Position numbers and translations under genes: made by a program. Shown piece after piece: positions 17,282 through 24,546 of a DNA stretch of 28,021 nt. The notes under the pieces are model-generated. The model saw only the letters and a program-made list of their open reading frames with translations. It had not been told where the DNA came from and did no database searches. The first letter of the stretch is position 1, and each line of letters starts with the position of its first letter. Source of the DNA: Methylococcaceae bacterium (GTDB taxonomy: Bacteria > Pseudomonadota > Gammaproteobacteria > Methylococcales > Methylomonadaceae); contig CANNLO010000020.1 of the NCBI GenBank assembly GCA_947505055.1, positions 1 to 28,021 on the forward strand, in the 5' to 3' direction.

Positions 17282-18044
17282 ACCAACGCCTGAATCTTTA
17301 ATCAATGTTTGTCCCGAATGCAGCCAAAGGGCTCTGGACAAGTCTACCGTAACCGAACAATCTGAAATCAATGTGGAAATTAAACGTGTAGTCGAAGCAA
17401 TATTATTTGCTGCCAATCGTCCGATGACCTGCAAACAAGTGCAGCAGGTTTTCCCTGAAATTGAACAGCCAGACATAGCGGAAATACAGGCGGCTATCGA
17501 ATCGATTCAGGAAGATTATCGTTACCGGCCTGTAGAATTAAAACAGATAGCCAGCGGTTACCGATTCCAAGTAAGATCCGAACTGTCCCGTTGGGTTTCA
17601 CGGTTGTTTGAAGAAAAGCCGCCAAAATATTCCAGAGCTTTATTGGAAACATTGGCCATTATCGCTTACCGGCAACCAGCAACACGTGGCGATATTGAAG
17701 ATATTCGTGGCGTTGGAGTCAGTTCAAGCATTATTCATACGTTACTGGACCGTGAATGGATTCGGGTGGTGGCGCATAAAGAGGTACCCGGTCGACCTGC
17801 TTTATATGGTACGACCAAGCAATTTCTTGATTATTTTAATATCACCTCATTAACCGAGCTGCCAACCTTACAAGAGATTAAGGAGCTTGATATAAAAATA
17901 CTCAGCCCATCGTTAGAGACAACGCAACAACCCATGCAGGTAAAGAGTGAACAGCAAGAAACCACCGAAAAAAACGCAGAAATCGTCGAACAGTTCAGCT
18001 CAGCAGCCGAGGCGGACGCTGAAACCCTCGAAAGGTTCGACTGA
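17238..18044 (+). CDS. scpB: segregation and condensation protein B
   Basis: 268 residues as given, but the start is uncertain. No in-frame ATG lies between the scpA stop (17281) and the conserved core. GTG 17238 and GTG 17253 overlap scpA; GTG 17373 would give 223 residues and begin just before EIKRVVEAILFAA. The frame stays open back to an ATG at 16977, deep inside scpA, but those codons do not resemble ScpB. The core has two winged helices, with LLETLAIIAYRQPATRGDIEDIRGV and GRPALYGTTKQFLDYF. ScpB dimerises, binds ScpA and regulates the Smc ATPase. The N-terminal stretch is Pro/Lys-rich, and the acidic C-terminal tail (about 35 residues) overlaps rluB in another frame by 98 nt. Confidence 0.88.
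   Translation: MPKPKVKPQSKPAVEPTPESLINVCPECSQRALDKSTVTEQSEINVEIKRVVEAILFAANRPMTCKQVQQVFPEIEQPDIAEIQAAIESIQEDYRYRPVELKQIASGYRFQVRSELSRWVSRLFEEKPPKYSRALLETLAIIAYRQPATRGDIEDIRGVGVSSSIIHTLLDREWIRVVAHKEVPGRPALYGTTKQFLDYFNITSLTELPTLQEIKELDIKILSPSLETTQQPMQVKSEQQETTEKNAEIVEQFSSAAEADAETLERFD
17938..17949 (+). promoter_or_regulatory. ribosome-binding site and GTG start of rluB inside scpB
   Basis: AGG (17938-17940) lies 6 nt before GTG 17947. No in-frame ATG, GTG or TTG occurs between this GTG and the S4 domain of RluB, so translation has to start within scpB. Confidence 0.6.
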
Positions 18045-18909
18045 AGTAGCGGCTAATGCTTCCAAGGTAACGCCGGCATTAAAAAAGAAAGGGCCGGACT
18101 CATCCAAATCCGAGGATGGCGAGCGTATTCAGAAAGTCTTGTCACGCGGTGGCATCGGTTCCAGGCGAGAAATCGAGCGCTGGATAAATGAAGGTCGCAT
18201 TAAAATTAATAGCATTACCGCAGGTCTGGGTGACCGTTTGAAGCCGGGCGATCATTTGCAGATTAATGACAGGGTCGTACATTGGGAAAAATTTGCCGTA
18301 CAACCCACCCGTGTTCTGCTTTATCACAAACCTGTCGGTGAAGTGGTTACGCGCCGTGATCCTGAAGGTCGTCCTGTGATATTTAGCAAGCTCCCCCAAT
18401 TGGCAGGGAGTCGCTGGATAGCCGTTGGCCGCCTGGATATTAATACGTCGGGCTTATTATTGGTGACCAATAATGGCGAACTGGCCAATCAGTTAATGCA
18501 TCCATCAACGCAGGTAGAACGCGAATATGCCGTACGAATTTTGGGAGAAGTATCCAATGAGATGCTGGCAAGGTTGAAAGAAGGCGTGGAACTTGAAGAC
18601 GGCAAAGCCAAATTCGACAAAATTATCTTTTTCGGTGGTGAAGGTGCTAATAAATGGTACAACGTCATCGTTGCCGAAGGCCGAAACCGATTGGTAAGAC
18701 GATTGTGGGAATCCCAAAATGTTACTGTTAGCCGTTTGATGCGAGTTCGCTATGGACCAGTTGTTTTACCCGAGCGCTTGAAAACCAATGCAGCCTATGA
18801 ATTGACCGATAAGGAGCTGGATTTGTTATTTGAGTTTGCAGGTATGCCAAACGAAAAACGCTATATCGACAAGACTGAGAATAAAGACCAAAGGTCCAAA
18901 AAACGTTAG
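17947..18909 (+). CDS. rluB: 23S rRNA pseudouridine synthase RluB
   Basis: 320 residues from GTG 17947. The first 57 residues are a disordered, strongly basic tail (KKPPKKTQK, PRRTLKPSKG). The S4 RNA-binding domain (about 58-105) shows ERIQKVLSRGGIGSRREIERWI. The catalytic domain has VGRLDINTSGLLLVTNNGE with catalytic D164, and the C-terminus NRLVRRLWE plus SRLMRVRYGPVVLP is typical of the RsuA/RluB group. RluB modifies U2605 of 23S rRNA in E. coli. The closely related RluE and RluF differ in tail and domain content, and linkage to scpB favours RluB. The first 98 nt overlap scpB in another frame. Confidence 0.93.
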   Translation: MNSKKPPKKTQKSSNSSAQQPRRTLKPSKGSTEVAANASKVTPALKKKGPDSSKSEDGERIQKVLSRGGIGSRREIERWINEGRIKINSITAGLGDRLKPGDHLQINDRVVHWEKFAVQPTRVLLYHKPVGEVVTRRDPEGRPVIFSKLPQLAGSRWIAVGRLDINTSGLLLVTNNGELANQLMHPSTQVEREYAVRILGEVSNEMLARLKEGVELEDGKAKFDKIIFFGGEGANKWYNVIVAEGRNRLVRRLWESQNVTVSRLMRVRYGPVVLPERLKTNAAYELTDKELDLLFEFAGMPNEKRYIDKTENKDQRSKKR

Positions 18910-18920
18910 AAGAAGGTAAG

Positions 18921-18974
18921 AATAACTTCCCGATTTAAAATGCCCTATTGGGTAGAATGCATCGGGAAGTTATT
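18921..18974. terminator. 14-bp palindrome between convergent rluB and ugd
   Basis: AATAACTTCCCGAT (18921-18934) and ATCGGGAAGTTATT (18961-18974) are perfect inverted repeats. The 26-nt interval contains a smaller CCC-TATT-GGG hairpin. The position between two converging genes suggests a bidirectional terminator, although neither side carries a long T-run. A small non-autonomous palindromic repeat is the alternative. Confidence 0.6.
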
Positions 18975-18984
18975 ACTATAAAGA

Positions 18985-20312
18985 TCAGCTATTAGACCGA
19001 CCAATTCCATAATAAGTTATTCCTTGTTTTTTAAGTAACGCAGGTTGATATAAGTTTCTACCATCAAATATGACCGCATCTTTCAAGGTTTGCTTGATAT
19101 GTTCAAAATCAGGACTCCAAAAATTTTTCCATTCGGTAACAACAATTAAGCCATTTGCACCTTGCAAAGCTTCATCGGCGGATTCAACCAAAGTCAATCC
19201 GGCATAAGCCCCATAAAGCCGCTTGGCTTCATCCATCGCTTCAGGATCAAATGCTTGAACGGTTGCGCCTGCTTGAATTAAAGCCTCTAAAATGACTCGA
19301 CTGGGCGCCTCACGCATGTCATCTGTTTTTGGCTTAAAGGACAAGCCCCATAATGCAAATACTTTGCCTTTAACATCACCGTTATAATGCTGAAGCACTT
19401 TATTGAAAATAACCTGCTTTTGTCGGTCATTGACATTTTCAACGGCACTCAGTAATTCCGCATGATAACCAACCTGTTGCGCTGTGCGTTCCAAGGCTTT
19501 GACATCTTTCGGGAAACACGATCCACCATAACCACAGCCAGGATAAATAAAAGAATAACCAATCCGTGAATCTGAGCCTATGCCGTTTCTAACCTGCTCG
19601 ATATCCGCGCCTAACAATTCCGCGAGATTGGCCAACTCATTCATAAAACTGATTTTGGTCGCCAACATGGCATTAGCGGCATATTTGGTTAATTCTGCTG
19701 AACGGATGTCCATAATAATGACGCGTTCATGACTACGATTAAAAGGCGCATACAGTGCTTTTAATAATTCCGCAGTTCTAGGGTTATCGGTGCCCACAAC
19801 AATTCTATCCGGTTTCATAAAATCGGTAATCGCAGCACCTTCTTTTAAGAATTCCGGATTTGAAACCACGTCGAAATCAATTTCAACGCCACGTTCATTC
19901 AAAACTTCGAGCATGACATCCTTAACTTTATCCGCCGTACCAACCGGCACCGTGGACTTATCAACAACAATACGGTATTCAGTCATGTGTTCTGCTATCG
20001 ATTTGGAGACGGCTAAAACATATTGTAAATCTGCCGCTCCATCTTCATCAGGTGGTGTGCCAACCGCTATAAACTGAAAAGTGCCATGACTAACAGCCTC
20101 TTGAATATCTGTAGTAAACTTTAAACGCCCCGCTTGCTGATTTTCTACTACCAACGCAGCCAAGCCAGGTTCATAAATAGGTATGATTCCTTTTTTAAGT
20201 TTTCAATTTTTCCCTGATCAATATCGATACAAACGACATCATTACCCACTTCGGCTAGACAAACCCCTGTAACCAGTCCTACATAGCCCGAACCAAAAAT
20301 TGTAACTTTCAT
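18985..20312 (-). pseudogene. ugd: UDP-glucose 6-dehydrogenase, frameshifted
   Basis: UDP-glucose dehydrogenase oxidises UDP-glucose to UDP-glucuronate with 2 NAD+, for exopolysaccharide or LPS sugars. The N-terminus starts at ATG 20312 ([20 protein letters not shown], with the Rossmann GSGYVG) and runs to about residue 45 (KIENLKK). There an A6 run (20191-20196 on the plus strand as T6) breaks the frame, and this frame stops at TAG 20148-20150 after 54 codons. The rest continues in another frame with [29 protein letters not shown] and catalytic Cys in [10 protein letters not shown] (about 266 of a restored 442). One extra A would restore the full gene. A real mutation, a slippage site or a sequencing indel are all possible. 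It lies downstream of galE. Confidence 0.88.
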
Positions 20313-20393
20313 TCTAATTCCTAAAATATAAATTCTGAGATTATTTAATTAATTGAGCGTAAATATTTTTCGTAAAGACTGACTTATGTCCTG

Positions 20394-21233
20394 TTAATCG
20401 ACATAGCCCAAAGGATTCTGTTTCTGCCAGTTCCAGGTATCGCGACACATGTCTTTAATATCGCACTCCGCCTTCCATCCCAGTTCACGTTCTGCCTTTA
20501 ACGAGTCAGCATATACCTCGGCTATATCCCCGGTCCGCCGGGGAGCAATTTGATACTTCACAGGTCGACCTGAAGCAAATTCGAAAGCTTTCACCATCTT
20601 CAATACACTATAGCCGTGTCCGGTTCCAAGGTTAAAAACATGAACTCCAACCTGATTTTGAAGCCAGGCCAATGCCTTAACGTGACCTTCCGCCAAATCC
20701 ATTACATGAATATAATCACGCACTCCAGTGCCATCAACTGTTGGATAATCATTGCCAAACACGGTTAACTGTTCACGCCTACCCACCGCAACCTGACTGA
20801 TATATGGCATAAGGTTATTGGGAATACCGCTTGGATCTTCACCTATAGTACCGCTAAGGTGCGCGCCAACCGGATTGAAGTAACGTAACAATGCGATTCG
20901 CCAAGCGCCATCAGACTGCGCCAAATTAGTATAAATTTGCTCTACCATGAGCTTAGAGCCTCCGTAAGGATTAGTTGCTCCCAACGGAAAATCTTCGCGA
21001 ATCGGCAGACTGACCGGATCACCATATACTGTTGCCGAAGAGCTAAATACCAGCATATTTATTCCAAACTCGGCCATCACCTCGGCCAAAATCACACTAC
21101 CGGAAACATTATTATCATAATACCTCAACGGTTGCTCCATAGATTCGCCGACCGCTTTCAAGCCGGCGAAATGTATTACACCATCAATTACGTATTGCTT
21201 GAACACTTTCTGTAGATCACTACGGTCGCGAAC
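20394..21233 (-). pseudogene. galE: UDP-glucose 4-epimerase, missing its 5' end
   Basis: GalE interconverts UDP-glucose and UDP-galactose using bound NAD. Recognisable homology runs from VRDRSDLQKVF (21233 inward) to the C-terminus (GYVD). It includes VIHFAGLKAVGES, SSSATVYGDP, catalytic YGGSK (Tyr and Lys) and FNLGTGHGYSVL. The first 60 or so residues, with the NAD-binding GGAGYIGS motif, are absent: an in-frame TAG lies at 21234-21236 and no such motif occurs between there and nth in any frame I read. The longest open frame begins at GTG 21204-21206 (270 residues). Without the Rossmann start it should not be functional. It is upstream of the frameshifted ugd on the same strand, 81 nt apart. 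Confidence 0.88.
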
Positions 21234-21434
21234 CTAAATTATCGACTAGTAATTGAACCACGAATTGATGTAGATATAAGTTGAATCGAATAAGATTTCC
21301 TTGCAAGGAAGTATCTCAGAAGACCAGCCAAATGACAATTGCTTACTTCCACCCAATCACCTATGCTTAACCGTTTTATAAATTTCGAATTACACTTATA
21401 AACTCGATAATAAATTTCCTGCTCTATTACCCTA

Positions 21435-22067
21435 ATGAATCCAAAAAAACGACTGGATATTTTTGATCGTCTGGCTATCGCCACACCTGAGCCGACAACT
21501 GAACTTAACTACAACAGTACTTTTGAATTATTAATAGCAGTGGTTTTATCTGCTCAAGCAACCGATAAAGGGGTTAATAAAGCGACTGCCAAGCTTTTCC
21601 CAATCGCCAATACGCCAAGTGAAATTCTGACATTGGGCGAAACCGGCTTAAAAGAGTACATTAAAACAATTGGTCTTTTTAACAGCAAGGCTGCGCATAT
21701 CATCACTCTATGCAAACAACTGCTAGATACCTTTAACGGCCAAGTGCCGCAGACACGTGAAGAACTTGAAATGCTGGCGGGTGTCGGCAGAAAAACCGCG
21801 AACGTCATATTAAACACTGCTTTTGGACAGCCCACTATTGCCGTAGATACGCATATTTTCAGGGTTGCTAACAGAACAGGTATTGCAACCGGTAAAAATG
21901 TTCTGGAAGTTGAACGAAAACTGGACAAATCAGTGCCAAAAAAACATAAAAAAGATGCCCATCATTTACTGATCCTTCATGGTCGTTATACCTGTATTGC
22001 AAGAAAACCTCGTTGCCTTAGCTGCGTTATACAAGATTTGTGCGATGAAAAAACCAAAAATATCTGA
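21435..22067 (+). CDS. nth: endonuclease III
   Basis: 210 residues (E. coli Nth is 211). It is a bifunctional DNA glycosylase/AP lyase that removes oxidised pyrimidines in base excision repair. The helix-hairpin-helix LAGVGRKTANVI contains catalytic K120, and D138 lies in AVDTHIFRV. The [4Fe-4S] ligands C187, C194, C197 and C203 follow the C-x6-C-x2-C-x5-C pattern exactly. The start MNPKKRLDIFDRL matches the family. It stands alone, divergent from the damaged galE; the 201-nt space between them (21234-21434) has no other gene. A weak A/T hairpin overlaps its stop. Confidence 0.97.
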   Translation: MNPKKRLDIFDRLAIATPEPTTELNYNSTFELLIAVVLSAQATDKGVNKATAKLFPIANTPSEILTLGETGLKEYIKTIGLFNSKAAHIITLCKQLLDTFNGQVPQTREELEMLAGVGRKTANVILNTAFGQPTIAVDTHIFRVANRTGIATGKNVLEVERKLDKSVPKKHKKDAHHLLILHGRYTCIARKPRCLSCVIQDLCDEKTKNI

Positions 22068-22082
22068 TTAATTAGATATTTT
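22057..22082 (+). terminator. A/T hairpin over the nth stop codon
   Basis: AAAATATCT (22057-22065) and AGATATTTT (22074-22082) form a 9-bp, almost wholly A/T stem with an 8-nt loop, ending in TTTT. It is weak thermodynamically, but placed where a terminator is expected. Confidence 0.35.
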
Positions 22083-22267
22083 ACGCGGGGTACGATAAAA
22101 AACCTATACACAGTTTCTGCCGCTCAATGGGTTAATTGTCTTAAGGATATTTATTCTTTATTTTGTTGATTTTGATATGATACCCTCAATTCGATGCGTT
22201 TTTAAGTATCGATTTATCTCTCGGGTTAACTGCCGGGAACGGTTTTTAAAACTTGTATCAATACACT

Positions 22268-22279
22268 GGAGACACCATG
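22268..22279 (+). promoter_or_regulatory. ribosome-binding site fixing the hvfA start
   Basis: GGAG (22268-22271) lies 5 nt before ATG 22277. It selects this start over the in-frame TTG at 22253, and the choice gives a proper signal peptide. The 200-nt region upstream holds CGGGTTAAC (22222-22230) and GGGAAC (22235-22240). The latter resembles the -35 of ECF-sigma promoters, but I see no convincing -10. Confidence 0.65.
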
Positions 22280-22831
22280 AAAAAAAATAATAAAACCCCT
22301 TTAGCTACTGCAATGGGCGCTGCTTTTCTGTCTGCTTTTGCTGCAACTGCGGTTAATGCCGACGTAAATCCTTTCGGTATGACTGAATTATCAACAGGTT
22401 ATATGCAAGTTGCAGCAGCCGATAAAGCTGCTGAAATGGCCTGTGGCGCTGCAATGGGTGGCATGGCCAAACCTAAAACTGCAGAAGGTGCTTGTGCAGG
22501 CAATGTAAAAGCTGAAGGCGCAAAAGCGGCTGATGGCTCCTGCGGCGCAATGATGAAAGATGGAAAAATGAAACCCGGCATGGAAGCAGCTTGTGGCGCC
22601 ATGATGAAAGGCAAAGAAGGCGCTTGTGGTGATATGGGCAAGGGCAAAGAAGGTGCTTGCGGTGCTCAGTGCGGCGAAGGCATGAAAGCCTGTGATTCAG
22701 CAAAAACCAAAGAAGGTGCTTGTGGTGCGCAAATGCAAGGTTGCGGAGAAGGCATGAAAGGTTGTGGCGAAATGATGAAAGGTACAGAAGGTGCATGCGG
22801 CGACAAAATGAAAGCTAAAGACGCCAAGTAA
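22277..22831 (+). CDS. hvfA: HvfA-family Cys-rich secreted RiPP metallophore precursor
   Basis: 184 residues. The signal peptide spans about 1-28 (KKNNK, hydrophobic segment, AVNA before DVNPF). The NPF...LSTGYM segment just after it (31-43) is usual in this family. The rest is low-complexity Gly/Ala/Lys/Met/Glu with 12 cysteines (56, 72, 89, 106, 117, 128, 132, 139, 149, 156, 163, 174). Five lie in EGAC motifs, four of them EGACG, close to the EGKCG motif of Haemophilus HvfA. There HvfB/HvfC turn Cys into oxazolone-thioamide groups that bind copper. Unusually Met-rich as well. Spacing of Cys is regular (17, 17, 11, 11, 11 and then 7, 7). It is first in an operon with hvfB and hvfC, separated from hvfB by a hairpin. 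Confidence 0.85.
   Translation: MKKNNKTPLATAMGAAFLSAFAATAVNADVNPFGMTELSTGYMQVAAADKAAEMACGAAMGGMAKPKTAEGACAGNVKAEGAKAADGSCGAMMKDGKMKPGMEAACGAMMKGKEGACGDMGKGKEGACGAQCGEGMKACDSAKTKEGACGAQMQGCGEGMKGCGEMMKGTEGACGDKMKAKDAK
22607..22672 (+). repeat. two 33-nt tandem units inside hvfA
   Basis: Codons 111-121 and 122-132 both encode KGKEGACG followed by three residues. The DNA is similar but differs at third codon positions, so the protein repeat is being kept by selection rather than being a very recent duplication. Confidence 0.7.
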
Positions 22832-22851
22832 TTTATTTTTCAATCAGGTAG

Positions 22852-22898
22852 CGTGGCAGGCCGACGATAAATGACACTTTTATTGTTAGCCTGACACG
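22852..22898 (+). terminator. hairpin between hvfA and hvfB, possible attenuator
   Basis: CGTGGCAGGC (22852-22861) pairs with GCCTGACACG (22889-22898) at 9 of 10 positions. An inner CGATAAA/TTTATTG stem (22865-22871 with 22879-22885) can form as well. It lies 20 nt after hvfA and 42 nt before hvfB and lacks a strong T-run. A partial terminator or RNA-stabilising stem here would give more precursor than enzyme, which is common in RiPP operons. Confidence 0.5.
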
Positions 22899-22940
22899 AT
22901 CCTACTATTTATTTTGTCTTCATTAATCTAAGGTGTTCAT

Positions 22941-23792
22941 ATGGACACGACCAAACAACTCGTTCACGGCGCCGGCTTGGGTCTGCGGCGGTCTTTTTTA
23001 AGTCAAATTGTAGATACTCCTCCTGAAGGTGTCGGCTTTTATGAAGTTGCGCCCGAAAACTGGATTACACTCGGCGGAAAATATGGCAAACAATTTCGTG
23101 GCATGACCGAGCGTTTCGATTTTATCTGCCATGGCTTATCATTATCCATAGGCAGCACTGATCCTCTAGATGAATTTTTCATTCATGAAATTAAACAGTT
23201 CATGTCCGAACATCAAATCAAGTTTTACAGCGAACATCTAAGTTATTGCAGCAAAGATGGTCATTTATATGATCTAATGCCTATTCCGTTCACCTCTGAA
23301 GCCGTTACCCACGTAGCTAAACGAATCAGACGGGTCCAGGATATTCTCGAACAAAAAATTGCCATAGAAAACGTATCTTATTATGCAGCTCCCGGCCAGG
23401 AGATGGACGAAATTGATTTTTTCAATGCCGTTATCGAAGAAGCCGATTGTGACGTGTTAATAGATATTAATAATATTTACGTAAACAGTGTAAATCATGG
23501 TTATGACGCGGAGGCATTTTTAAAAGCAATGCCCGCGCACCGTATTGCTTATGCCCATATCGCCGGACATTATGTGGCAGCAGAAAATTTTCTGGTCGAT
23601 ACCCACGGTGCTGACGTGCTTGATCCGGTCTGGAAGCTGCTGGGTAAAGCTTACGAACTTTACGGTGTCTTTCCGACGCTTTTAGAACGTGACTTTAATA
23701 TCCCGTCGTTGGATGAATTAATCAAGGAAGTTAACACTATCAGCGCCATTCAAGCCGCCTGGGAATCGCAACATGCGCAACACTCCGCTTGA
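22941..23792 (+). CDS. hvfB: HvfB-family MNIO (DUF692) RiPP maturase
   Basis: 283 residues, a TIM-barrel DUF692 protein. MNIO enzymes use two or three irons and O2 to oxidise cysteines of a peptide substrate. The expected metal ligands are visible: H64 (CHGLSLS), H99 (SEHLSY), E143 (IENVSYY), D175 (DINNIYVN), H206 and H210 (AHIAGH), D220/H222 (DTHG) and E249 (LLERDFNIP). The N-terminal GAGLGLRRSF and FYEVAPENW segments are also typical. AGGTG at 22931-22935 fixes the start. It sits between the Cys-rich precursor and the DUF2063 partner, as in hvfABC and bufABC operons. Cytoplasmic, so modification should precede export of HvfA. Confidence 0.92.
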   Translation: MDTTKQLVHGAGLGLRRSFLSQIVDTPPEGVGFYEVAPENWITLGGKYGKQFRGMTERFDFICHGLSLSIGSTDPLDEFFIHEIKQFMSEHQIKFYSEHLSYCSKDGHLYDLMPIPFTSEAVTHVAKRIRRVQDILEQKIAIENVSYYAAPGQEMDEIDFFNAVIEEADCDVLIDINNIYVNSVNHGYDAEAFLKAMPAHRIAYAHIAGHYVAAENFLVDTHGADVLDPVWKLLGKAYELYGVFPTLLERDFNIPSLDELIKEVNTISAIQAAWESQHAQHSA

Positions 23793-24546
23793 AACCGTGG
23801 TGAAAATCGATTTTAAAGCCAAGCAACAAGAGTTTGCGGCCTATATCAGAGACCCTGATAACCATCCAGCTCCTGTCGATGTTCAGCCACAGCGGATGGC
23901 CATGTATCGTGAACTGTTTTTCAATAATATCGACACCTTTCTAACTGCCAATTTTCCTGTATTACGGGCAATATTGAACGACAGACAATGGTTTGAATTG
24001 GGTCAGGATTTTTTTGCGAATCATGCCTGTGTGTCACCGCATTTTTCAAAAATTCCAGAAGAGTTTCTTAATTATCTGCAAAACGAGCGCGATTGTATAA
24101 CGGATTTCCCATTCATGCTGGAACTGGCTCATTACGAATGGGTAGAAATGGCTTTATCCATCGCCAAAGAAACCGTGCACGCCAATCCTCAGAGTCTGGA
24201 CGAGCTGCAAAACCGGCACATAACATTATCACCACTTGCTTGGCCACTCATCTATCAATATCCCGTCCAACAACTATCGCCAAATTTTTTACCTGAAAAG
24301 GCACCAGATCAACCCACTTTCCTGGTTGTTTATAGAAACCCTGAAGACAATGTTAACTTTATTGAAATAACACCACTTACCTACCGTTTACTACAAATAA
24401 TTCAGGAAAATGGCGAGATTATGACCATAAGCTGCCTAAAGCAGGTTGCTGAAGAATCGAATCATCCCAATCCCCAAATGATAATAACCGGCGGTTTGCA
24501 GATATTAAAAGAATTGGCGGAAAAGACGGTGATTATTCCAGGGTAA
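23773..24546 (+). CDS. hvfC: HvfC-family RiPP maturation protein (DUF2063)
   Basis: 257 residues. The N-terminal DUF2063 domain (about 15-110) carries RMAMYRELFFNNIDTFLTANFPVLRAIL and WFELGQDFFANHAC. A second segment includes LAHYEWVEMAL (near 120) and a C-terminal helix-rich part. In characterised HvfBC and BufBC pairs this protein binds the MNIO enzyme and presents the precursor; it has no catalytic residues of its own that I can see. It overlaps hvfB by 20 nt, indicating coupled translation and a fixed enzyme-partner ratio. GTG codons about eight codons downstream are alternative starts. The DoxX-like fourth gene often found in these operons is absent here. Confidence 0.9.
   Translation: MRNTPLETVVKIDFKAKQQEFAAYIRDPDNHPAPVDVQPQRMAMYRELFFNNIDTFLTANFPVLRAILNDRQWFELGQDFFANHACVSPHFSKIPEEFLNYLQNERDCITDFPFMLELAHYEWVEMALSIAKETVHANPQSLDELQNRHITLSPLAWPLIYQYPVQQLSPNFLPEKAPDQPTFLVVYRNPEDNVNFIEITPLTYRLLQIIQENGEIMTISCLKQVAEESNHPNPQMIITGGLQILKELAEKTVIIPG

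Noticed and set aside
18029..18045. GGTTCGACT resembling a tRNA T-loop
   Set aside because: It lies in the scpB/rluB overlap and no cloverleaf can be drawn around it.
21239..21484. 81-codon minus-strand frame between galE and nth
   Set aside because: It overlaps the nth start, shows no GalE Rossmann motif, and is probably chance.
22222..22240. ECF-sigma promoter for hvfA
   Set aside because: GGGAAC resembles a -35, but no matching -10 at the right spacing was found, so it is noted only in the hvfA start entry.
22399..22796. Minus-strand frames opposite hvfA
   Set aside because: They mirror the low-complexity Gly/Ala/Cys codons of hvfA and have no independent start signal.
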